A stretch of 6,804 bases of DNA from UBA4951 sp963652335 (GTDB lineage: Bacteria > Bacillota_I > Bacilli_A > RFN20 > CAG-826). Below, piece after piece: positions 1 to 5,074 of the stretch. The stretch is from contig CAVJSS010000024.1 in the NCBI GenBank assembly GCA_963652335.1, positions 1 through 6,804 of the forward strand. Reading direction: 5' to 3'. The translations under genes were made by a program, and so were the position numbers. Positions within the stretch are counted from its first letter, which is position 1, and each line of letters opens with the position of its first letter. A model generated the notes under the pieces. That model made no database searches. It was not told the DNA's origin and saw nothing but the letters and a program-made list of their open reading frames with translations.

Positions 1-1263
1 CTCGTTCACGGCGAGTACTTTTTCATCTAGCCAGATCCTGCATATCTTCCCGGGGCAGTTCGCGTTCAGGATCGCCCTCGGCTCCGAGTTGACGTGGGAG
101 AGGGCGAGGTTCACCTGCCTTTGGGTGAAGCCGTCGAATACCGTTCCCTTTGGGAACACCTTCCTCAATTCGACGTGGTTCTTCTCGATTTTGCCCTTCT
201 GCCCCGATTTCCCGGGGTCGCAGTAGAAGAGCCGGCAGAGCCTCTCCCCGGTGGAGGGGTCGAACTCGATCGCCGCGGCGTCGCAGAACTCCGAGCCGTT
301 GTCGGTGAGGACGCAGGCGAATGTCCTCTTGAAAAGCTCCGTTCCGAGGCGCTTCCTGAGGTCGGCGAAGACCCTCGACACCTCCGAGCTCTCCTTTGAG
401 TCGAGGAGGAAGGCCATCATGTAGTTTGATTTGCGGAACAAGAGCGTCAATAGGCACTTTGTGCCGCCGTCCCCCGAGACGACGGTGTCCATCTCGACCA
501 CGTCCTCGGGCCTGGACTCCGTGATGAAGGAGACGAAATCGTCGTAGGTCCTCCCGGCGAGCGACGCCGCGTTGGTCGGCTCGCTCTTCCTCTTCTTGTA
601 GCTCTTGGGATACCTGACCCTCTTCGTCAGGTCTATGTTCCTTATGCCGGGGATGAGCTGGAGGTCGATATACTTCAGCAGAGTCGGGTAGGAGCAGCCG
701 ATCTCCTCCTTGTGGGAGAGGAAAATCTGCGACAGGGACTGCTTTTTCCCTTTTATGAGAGGGGTGAGGAGCGCCGACAGCCTGAGAAAGTCGCACTCGC
801 CGAGCCTGGCGCCCTTCCTCGGCTCGCTCCTCGCTTTCACCACCGCCTTCCACACGGCCGATGGCTCGTAGTAGTAATGGCTGAGGTGACAGTGTTTGGC
901 GGCTTCGCAGCCGTTGCAGACGTAGGGGTACTTCCGCAGCCTGGGGCATTCCGGGATCTTCGTGAAGCCGGGGCAGAGCTGGTTGCAGTCCCTCTTGCAC
1001 GAGGTGCACGACGGCTCGGGGTGCCCCATCTCTTTCCTTCGGCAGACGCGGCATAGGTCGCCACGGTGCCCGCATGAGCGGCTTTTGCCGCATTTGTTCG
1101 CAGATGAGGTTTCGACGAGGCTCCTGTAGGCCCTTATGTGCTTGATGAGGCACGAGACGTCGAGCCGCGCCTCCCTCGCGAGCTCCGTCGCGTTCTTGCA
1201 GCACGGGATGAGGCTGGCGATAGTGATGACGGTGCTTTCGGTCAATCTCGCGTATTTTTCCAT
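1..1263 (-). CDS. IS30-family DDE transposase (3' end beyond window)
   Basis: This is a cut-and-paste transposase of the IS30 family that binds the element's ends and catalyses strand transfer. My translation from the ATG at 1263 stays open for 421 codons to the window edge, so the C-terminus is missing. Visible parts are an N-terminal helix-turn-helix (about residues 15-50), a Cys-rich zinc-binding-like region (12 Cys between residues 58 and 125, including CRVC, CTSC and YVCNGC), and an RNase H-like core. The core has catalytic D259 in VVEMDT, D321 in LTDNGSEF and E360 in GKIEKNH, followed by the IS30-type PKGTVFDGFT and LSHVNSEPR. A purine-rich AAGGAAGG (1271-1278) precedes the ATG. Codon use is GC-rich (CTC, GCC, AGG), unlike every other gene here, which points to recent acquisition. 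Family assignment is firm. The transposase looks intact as far as it can be seen. Confidence 0.93.
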   Translation of the reverse strand, partial: MEKYARLTESTVITIASLIPCCKNATELAREARLDVSCLIKHIRAYRSLVETSSANKCGKSRSCGHRGDLCRVCRRKEMGHPEPSCTSCKRDCNQLCPGFTKIPECPRLRKYPYVCNGCEAAKHCHLSHYYYEPSAVWKAVVKARSEPRKGARLGECDFLRLSALLTPLIKGKKQSLSQIFLSHKEEIGCSYPTLLKYIDLQLIPGIRNIDLTKRVRYPKSYKKRKSEPTNAASLAGRTYDDFVSFITESRPEDVVEMDTVVSGDGGTKCLLTLLFRKSNYMMAFLLDSKESSEVSRVFADLRKRLGTELFKRTFACVLTDNGSEFCDAAAIEFDPSTGERLCRLFYCDPGKSGQKGKIEKNHVELRKVFPKGTVFDGFTQRQVNLALSHVNSEPRAILNANCPGKICRIWLDEKVLAVNE

Positions 1264-1303
1264 AATCGTTCCTTCCTTTCTTTAGCGAAAAATTCCCGAG
1301 GGA

Positions 1304-1368
1304 TTTGGAGATGACAATTATAGGACGTTTTGGAGATGACTATTTCGAGCTCTAAAATTTGGAGATGA
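1304..1368 (+). repeat. Three direct copies of TTTGGAGATGA in the IS end
   Basis: TTTGGAGATGA occurs at 1304-1314, 1329-1339 and 1358-1368, with starts 25 and 29 bp apart. The first two copies continue as C(A/T)ATT, so they match over 15 of 16 bases. They sit between the transposase start and the inferred IS edge, where repeated transposase-binding sites or the terminal inverted repeat would be expected. The binding role is inferred. Confidence 0.75.
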
Positions 1369-1388
1369 GTTTTTTATTTAACGCAAAG

Positions 1389-1444
1389 TACTTCAACATA
1401 TCATTGAAGTAACATTGAAGTGGAAATTGAAGTAACATTGAAGT
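1389..1444 (+). repeat. Upstream iterated TTGAAGT array (one inverted and four direct units)
   Basis: Four direct units of (C/A)ATTGAAGT start at 1402, 1413, 1425 and 1436, so the spacings are 11, 12 and 11 bp, about one helical turn each. An inverted unit ACTTCAACA starts at 1390, 12 bp before the first direct one. TACTTCAA (1389-1396) and TTGAAGTA (1404-1411) form 8-bp perfect arms around a 7-nt spacer. Positions 1390-1421 match 2918-2949 downstream at 27 of 32 bases. The array ends 23 bp before the ATG of the AlbA_2 gene, which suggests an operator. Binding by that gene's winged helix is inference. Confidence 0.88.
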
Positions 1445-1449
1445 AAAAT
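1421..1449 (+). promoter_or_regulatory. Possible promoter of the AlbA_2 gene, inside the repeats
   Basis: TGGAAA (1421-1426), a 17-bp spacer and TAAAAT (1444-1449) give a moderate -35/-10 match overlapping the last two TTGAAGT units. A protein bound there would block RNA polymerase. The predicted transcript would start very close to the GAGG ribosome-binding site (1456-1459), leaving almost no leader, so an upstream promoter is also possible. Confidence 0.3.
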
Positions 1450-1467
1450 TATTTCGAGGCTGAAAAT

Positions 1468-2907
1468 ATGACACTTGAAGAGATATATTCGGAATACGAA
1501 ACGGAAAATGATTCATTTGAACGCAAGGTGAAGCTCGATAGGGCAAATGTTATAGGCTGGCTTAAAACAATTGATGGATTTGCCAACAACAAAGGAGGAA
1601 CGTTGCTTCTTGGAGTGGAAGATAAAAGCAACGATCTGATCGGCTTCGATTTAAAAGGAGCAGATACTGAAAAGTTATATTTTTATAAGGAAATCAAAGA
1701 ACATTTTGATATCGTTCCATCAATAAACATCGAATCAATGCCATACTTAGTAAAAGATAAGAAGCGATTCTTGCTTAAAATATGCGTTTTGGAATCTGTT
1801 GCGAAACCTTTGGTTTTGAAATACCATGGCATGCCGATGATATTTGTAAGACGCGATGGATATACCTCTGCGGCGACAACGGAAGAAATCATCGCAATGA
1901 GTGCTAAAGGGAACAGTCCGAAATTCGATCAAGGTAAAACCAACATAAGATATTCTTTCGATGACTTTAAACTTTTACGTGAATTTTATTTTCAAAACGC
2001 CGGTAAAGAATTGAAGGAAAAAGAACTTTTGTCTTTGGGTTTTGTTTCAGAAGATGGCTATTTGAAAAATGGATCCTTGTTATTCAAAGATGATTACGAT
2101 GGAGAAAAGACGAAAATCGTTTGTTCAAACTATAATGGCAATACGAGAGGCGATGATTATATAGTAACAAGCAATGAATTCAGCGGTAATTTGATTTCAG
2201 ACTTAAAATATATTTTTGAATTCATCGACCAGAGGATGAACCATGGATTTTTAAAAAAAGATTCCAAACGAATAGATATCAATGCATATCCAAAAAGAAG
2301 CATTTTCGAAGCCGTGATAAATTCATTGGCTCATAGAGATTATTTGTTGGATGGCTCGGCTATTTACATCGATTTATTCAAAAACAGGCTTTCCATTTCT
2401 TCGCCTGGTAGTTTATTTCAAACTGGCGAATTGAAAAAAACATATAAGTTGGAATCCTTTATATCAAAAAGAAGAAACAAATTGATATCCGATGTTTTCG
2501 TTTTATGCAAAGCGATGGAAGCCAAGGGAACGGGCTTTGAAAAAATTATCGATGATTACGCCGAATTCGATTCCAAATACAAGCCATTTGTTTTTTCGAA
2601 AAACAATCAGTTCACGATTGTTTTGCCTGATTTGACTAACCCTGAGGGTGTTGGTTTAGACGATGAATCAATCAAAATCATCGGAAAGCCAAGCAATCAA
2701 AGCAAATATGATAGCCAAATTCTTTCTTATTGTTATTATGAGTCCAAAAGCATAAGAGAGATCGTTGACTATTTAGGGATATCGAATTCTTCGTTTTTCA
2801 GAAAAAATATTTTAAATAGTCTTGTGGAAGACAAATACCTATTTGAAAAAGAAGGGACTAGAGGTAAGGTTTATATAACGAATCGCGATTTGGTAGAAAT
2901 TATTTGA
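1468..2907 (+). CDS. AlbA_2 (Schlafen-type) / HATPase_c_4 / winged-helix protein
   Basis: This 479-residue protein is of the class usually labelled 'ATP-binding' or 'RNA-binding domain-containing' transcriptional regulator; its exact role is not established. The N-terminal AlbA_2 domain spans about residues 7-145, with the hallmark FANNKGGTLLLGVED at 38-52. A GHKL-type ATPase domain (HATPase_c_4) follows: EAVINSLAHRDY (281-292) is the N-box, NRLSISSPG (306-314) the next motif, and KGTGFEKI (353-360) the glycine motif. A winged helix-turn-helix occupies about 415-475 (SIREIVDYLGIS, then a Lys/Arg-containing wing). There is no signal peptide or membrane segment, so it is cytoplasmic. GAGG lies 8 nt before the ATG. 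The gene stands alone, ends in TGA and converges on tRNA-Glu/gltX. Its flanks carry matching TTGAAGT repeats, suggesting autoregulation or a discrete cassette. Composition is AT-rich like the host genes and unlike the adjacent IS. Confidence 0.9.
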   Translation: MTLEEIYSEYETENDSFERKVKLDRANVIGWLKTIDGFANNKGGTLLLGVEDKSNDLIGFDLKGADTEKLYFYKEIKEHFDIVPSINIESMPYLVKDKKRFLLKICVLESVAKPLVLKYHGMPMIFVRRDGYTSAATTEEIIAMSAKGNSPKFDQGKTNIRYSFDDFKLLREFYFQNAGKELKEKELLSLGFVSEDGYLKNGSLLFKDDYDGEKTKIVCSNYNGNTRGDDYIVTSNEFSGNLISDLKYIFEFIDQRMNHGFLKKDSKRIDINAYPKRSIFEAVINSLAHRDYLLDGSAIYIDLFKNRLSISSPGSLFQTGELKKTYKLESFISKRRNKLISDVFVLCKAMEAKGTGFEKIIDDYAEFDSKYKPFVFSKNNQFTIVLPDLTNPEGVGLDDESIKIIGKPSNQSKYDSQILSYCYYESKSIREIVDYLGISNSSFFRKNILNSLVEDKYLFEKEGTRGKVYITNRDLVEII

Positions 2908-2917
2908 TTGGTTTAAG

Positions 2918-2949
2918 ACTTCAACGTTTCGTTGAAGCAACGTTGAAGT
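2918..2949 (+). repeat. Downstream copy of the 32-bp TTGAAGT repeat
   Basis: An inverted unit ACTTCAACG (2918-2926) is followed by direct units CGTTGAAGC (2930-2938) and CGTTGAAGT (2941-2949). Unit starts are 12 and 11 bp apart, the same layout as the first three units upstream of the AlbA_2 gene, with 5 mismatches in 32 bp. CTTCAACG (2919-2926) and CGTTGAAG (2930-2937) form a perfect 8-bp stem with a TTT loop. No T-run follows, so it is not a standard terminator for the gene ending at 2907. No other terminator for that gene is visible. Confidence 0.88.
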
Positions 2950-2955
2950 AGATAT

Positions 2956-2980
2956 AAAAAAGACCAGCCACAGCTGGTCT
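2956..2980 (-). terminator. Intrinsic terminator of tRNA-Glu / gltX
   Basis: On the minus strand AGACCAGC, loop TGTG, then GCTGGTCT form a perfect 8-bp stem followed by TTTTT (2960-2956). It lies 12 bp past the CCA end of tRNA-Glu. On the plus strand the stem is followed by AAATTG, so it should act mainly on leftward transcripts. Confidence 0.88.
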
Positions 2981-2992
2981 AAATTGCGTCAA

Positions 2993-3067
2993 TGGTGACC
3001 CAGCCGGGAATCGAACCCGGGATTCAACCTTGAGAGGGTTGCGTCTTAGCCGCTTGACCACAGGGCC
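2993..3067 (-). tRNA. tRNA-Glu (anticodon CTC)
   Basis: This 75-nt tRNA has CCA encoded at 2995-2993. The anticodon arm is CAACC-CTCTCAA-GGTTG, giving anticodon CTC, which reads GAG. The D arm is GTC/GAC with GCGGC in the loop, and the T arm is CCGGG-TTCGATT-CCCGG. The acceptor strands GGCCCTG and CTGGGTC pair at five positions plus one G-U (2-71), but show a U-U mismatch at 6-67. Discriminator is A. It lies 47 bp downstream of gltX on the same strand, so the synthetase that charges it is its neighbour. All loops are canonical, so it is probably functional despite the mismatch. Confidence 0.95.
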
Positions 3068-3076
3068 GCGAAATGT

Positions 3077-3105
3077 ATTTAACCATTAAGCGGTCACTTT
3101 ATCAA
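3077..3105 (-). promoter_or_regulatory. Possible own promoter of tRNA-Glu
   Basis: On the minus strand TTGATA (3105-3100), a 17-bp spacer and TTAAAT (3082-3077) lie in the gap between the gltX stop and the tRNA. Transcription would start about 3 nt before the mature 5' end. The -35 is identical to that of the tRNA-Gly promoter here, but the -10 is weak (4 of 6). No terminator separates gltX from the tRNA, so readthrough from gltX is also expected. Confidence 0.4.
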
Positions 3106-3114
3106 GTGGCAGTG

Positions 3115-4782
3115 TTACTTAGAAAGCCTGTCGGAAGTCTCTTTCAAGCGACGAACGACTTCTTCTTTGCCTAAGATTTCAATGATTTCATGCATGTTCG
3201 GGGACATTTTGCTTCCGGTTAAGGCAATACGAAGGATTTCGGCCGCATCGGCGACGTTGCCTCTGTAAGCGGTTGGGTTGGCTTTGTATTCTTTGTTGTT
3301 GATGGCAAAGTCGTTTTTGGCCGCCAATTCCTTGACCGAATTCCACCAAGTTGATTCATCGACGCCAAAGGTCATGCCATTTGCTAATTTTAAGCAAAAA
3401 GAAGACAAAAATTCTTTGCTGTGCTTCTCGTTGAACGGATAGCCATTCGAAACGATTTCTTCATAGCCATCTTTGAAGAAGAAACGGGTCAAAGCTTCTA
3501 TATCGGAGAATTTGCCATAGTCTTTTCTTGGGTTTGGACGGTTTTTTTCAATTCCCAATATCTTTTCGAAATAGATAGGATCTTCGATTATTTTCTTATA
3601 CAAGTCCGGTTGATATTCCTTTGCCCATTTTGTGACTGGGCTGATTAAATCTTTTGCGGGAATCGCGGCCAATACTTCTTTGCAGAAATAAGTCAGTTTG
3701 TTTTCGTCGAACAAGGCACCGTCCAGCGACATCTTGGATAATGAGAAATTGAATTTGGATGTATCGAGGGTTTTATTCTCAATCGACCATTCCTCGAAAT
3801 TTGAATTGGCGATGGACATAAGGTAAACCAAAACGCCTTGTGGTGGGTATCCCTCTTTCAGGAAGAAAGAAACTGCCGCCTCTGCATCCTTTCTCTTGGA
3901 TAATTTTCGCTTGTTGCCATGGTCAAGTTTCATAATAACGGGGAGATGGGCATATTTTGGGGTTTCCCATCCAAGTGCGGAGAATAATTCCAAGTGAATT
4001 GGGGTGGATGGTATCCATTCTTCGCCACGTGTCACCAATGTCGTATGCATAAAATGATCATCGATGACGTGCGCAAAATGATATGTAGGAAGTCCATCGG
4101 ATTTCAAAATGACGATATCGACGTCATTCTCCTGCAATTCGATTTTGCCGCGAATTTGATCGATAAAAGATGTCTTGCGATCATGATCGCCGTTGGAACG
4201 GAAACGAATGACCCACGGCTTGCCGGCTTTTATGTTTTCGATTTGCTCATCGACTGTCAAATTGCGGTCTCTTGCATAAGCCCCATAATAGCCAGGAAGT
4301 ATTTTGTTCGCCTCTTGGAAAGCGCGTATTTTTTCCAAATCTTCTGTGGTGCAGAAATCCGGATAAGCCTTCCCTTCTGCTACCAAAGCTTTGATGGCGG
4401 TGCGGTAGATATCTTTTCTGACGGATTGTTGGTATGGGCCATATTTCCCGACGTCGCCATTCGGGAAATATCCTTCATCAGCCACGATGTCGAAAACCTT
4501 CAGTTGATCGATTAAATCTTTTGCCGAGCCAGGGATGGTGCGTTTGGTATCGGTGTCTTCCAAACGGAACATATAGACACCATTGGTTTCTTTCGCGATC
4601 GTATAAGCAATCATCGAGGTAAATAGAGAGCCAGTATGCAAAAATCCGGTTGGGGATGGGGCAAATCTGGTTACTTCCGCTCCATTAGGCAAATCTCTTG
4701 CTGGGTATTCTTTTTCTAAATCGTCTATGGTTTTGTTTATATCAGGGAACAACAATTCCGCCAAATCTTTATAGTCGGCCAT
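3115..4782 (-). CDS. gltX: Glutamate--tRNA ligase
   Basis: This class I aminoacyl-tRNA synthetase charges tRNA-Glu with glutamate via glutamyl-adenylate in the cytoplasm. It has 555 residues, longer than the usual bacterial form of about 470-500. RFAPSPTGFLHTGSL (39-53) carries the HIGH signature as HTGS, RLEDTD is at 73-78, GLPTYHFAHVIDDH (230-243) and RGEEWIPSTPIHLELF are the catalytic-core blocks, and KLSKR (293-297) is the KMSKS loop. The remaining 250 residues are the anticodon-binding part. About 35 residues precede the APSPTG block (LLFPDI, YPARDLPNGAEVTRF), a form I associate with Clostridia and Erysipelotrichia. AAGGAGGG (4795-4788) precedes the ATG with normal spacing. It is divergent from tRNA-Gly and followed by tRNA-Glu(CTC). 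Whether it also charges tRNA-Gln cannot be read from the sequence. Confidence 0.95.
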   Translation of the reverse strand: MADYKDLAELLFPDINKTIDDLEKEYPARDLPNGAEVTRFAPSPTGFLHTGSLFTSMIAYTIAKETNGVYMFRLEDTDTKRTIPGSAKDLIDQLKVFDIVADEGYFPNGDVGKYGPYQQSVRKDIYRTAIKALVAEGKAYPDFCTTEDLEKIRAFQEANKILPGYYGAYARDRNLTVDEQIENIKAGKPWVIRFRSNGDHDRKTSFIDQIRGKIELQENDVDIVILKSDGLPTYHFAHVIDDHFMHTTLVTRGEEWIPSTPIHLELFSALGWETPKYAHLPVIMKLDHGNKRKLSKRKDAEAAVSFFLKEGYPPQGVLVYLMSIANSNFEEWSIENKTLDTSKFNFSLSKMSLDGALFDENKLTYFCKEVLAAIPAKDLISPVTKWAKEYQPDLYKKIIEDPIYFEKILGIEKNRPNPRKDYGKFSDIEALTRFFFKDGYEEIVSNGYPFNEKHSKEFLSSFCLKLANGMTFGVDESTWWNSVKELAAKNDFAINNKEYKANPTAYRGNVADAAEILRIALTGSKMSPNMHEIIEILGKEEVVRRLKETSDRLSK

Positions 4783-4808
4783 AAATTCCCTCCTTGTTAG
4801 GCGTAAGA

Positions 4809-4827
4809 ATTATATGCTAAATAGCAT
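4809..4827 (-). promoter_or_regulatory. gltX -10 element overlapping a palindrome
   Basis: The minus strand carries TATAAT (4814-4809) upstream of the gltX ribosome-binding site. No good -35 lies at 16-18 bp. A perfect inverted repeat ATGCTA-AA-TAGCAT (4814-4827) abuts the -10 and occupies the spacer, so it could be an operator or simply an AT-rich coincidence. Confidence 0.4.
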
Positions 4828-4838
4828 TATTCTTCTAC

Positions 4839-4867
4839 TTGATATCCATAATTCGCTTTTATATAAT
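4839..4867 (+). promoter_or_regulatory. Promoter of tRNA-Gly
   Basis: TTGATA (4839-4844), exactly 17 bp of spacer, then consensus TATAAT (4862-4867). Initiation near 4874-4876 leaves a leader of about 10 nt before the mature tRNA, typical of a strong stable-RNA promoter. It diverges from the gltX promoter. Confidence 0.85.
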
Positions 4868-4885
4868 AACCAAGCACCTAAAAGC

Positions 4886-4959
4886 GCAGGTGTAGTTCAA
4901 TGGTAGAACACTACCTTGCCAAGGTAGATACGCGGGTCCGATTCCCGTCACCTGCTCCA
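4886..4959 (+). tRNA. tRNA-Gly (anticodon GCC)
   Basis: This 74-nt tRNA has a perfect 7-bp acceptor stem (GCAGGTG with CACCTGC), discriminator T and encoded CCA. The anticodon arm CTACC-TTGCCAA-GGTAG gives anticodon GCC, reading GGC and GGT. The T arm is CGGG-TCCGATT-CCCG within a G-T-closed stem, and the D arm carries AATGGT. It is a single-gene unit with its own promoter and terminator. Confidence 0.97.
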
Positions 4960-4971
4960 GTGCGAAACATT

Positions 4972-4994
4972 GCCCGATTATATCGGGCTTTTTT
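4972..4994 (+). terminator. Intrinsic terminator of tRNA-Gly
   Basis: GCCCGAT, loop TAT, then ATCGGGC form a perfect 7-bp GC-rich stem followed by six T (4989-4994). It lies 12 bp after the tRNA and insulates pyrG from tRNA transcription. Confidence 0.93.
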
Positions 4995-5014
4995 AGTGAT
5001 ATATCCGATAAAGA

Positions 5015-5044
5015 TTGAGTCTAACCCTTTGTTGCGATTAGAAT
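5015..5044 (+). promoter_or_regulatory. Probable pyrG promoter
   Basis: TTGAGT (5015-5020), an 18-bp spacer and TAGAAT (5039-5044) make a plausible sigma-A promoter giving a leader of roughly 25 nt. GGGAC follows the -10 directly. There is no room for, and no sign of, a leader attenuator hairpin before the ATG. CCCTT (5025-5029) and AAGGG (5045-5049) are complementary across the -10. Confidence 0.5.
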
Positions 5045-5062
5045 AAGGGACATATAAAACAT

Positions 5063-5068
5063 AGGGGA
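5063..5068 (+). promoter_or_regulatory. pyrG ribosome-binding site, deciding the start
   Basis: AGGGGA ends 6 nt before the ATG at 5075, the right spacing. The in-frame TTG at 5069 directly abuts this site and could not use it, so the ATG two codons later is the start. This gives MSKFIFVTGG, the usual CTP synthase N-terminus. Confidence 0.8.
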
Positions 5069-5074
5069 TTGGTT

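Larger units (their letters stand above)
1..1370 (-). mobile_element. IS30-family insertion sequence, partial
   Basis: The transposase gene plus its upstream region form the start-side end of an IS30-like element. The left (transposase 3') end lies outside the window. The right boundary is inferred to lie near the third TTTGGAGATGA copy, where composition switches to AT-rich DNA. Because the partner end is not visible, neither the terminal inverted repeat nor the target-site duplication can be defined, and the boundary may be off by tens of bases. Confidence 0.7.

Noticed and set aside
94..1064. Other open frames over the transposase on both strands (94-399, 712-1056, 837-1064)
   Set aside because: Shadows caused by the rarity of stop codons in GC-rich DNA. 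None has a supporting ribosome-binding site or motif.
23..1204. Long open minus-strand frame of 393 codons rich in Arg, Pro and Gly
   Set aside because: It overlaps the IS30 transposase in another frame. Its translation has no recognisable motif and the composition typical of an out-of-frame reading of GC-rich DNA. The other frame carries the full DDE core.
1291..1307. Near-palindrome AAATTCCC-GA-GGGATTT upstream of the transposase
   Set aside because: The stem would need a 2-nt loop and has only a few pairs when relaxed, so it is not a credible terminator or fold-back structure.
1389..1444. CRISPR-like array
   Set aside because: Units are only 9 nt at 11-12 bp spacing, with 2-3 nt between them. 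There are no spacers and no cas genes.
2918..3067. tRNA-Glu as an integration site for the AlbA_2 cassette
   Set aside because: The tRNA 3' end is not duplicated upstream of the cassette, there is no integrase, and the repeats do not overlap the tRNA.
3994..4515. Plus-strand open frame of 173 codons antisense to gltX
   Set aside because: It lies entirely within a well-supported gene, and I see no recognisable domain or start signal.
4783..4838. T-box riboswitch in front of gltX
   Set aside because: The leader is far too short, and neither a T-box sequence nor an antiterminator/terminator pair is present.
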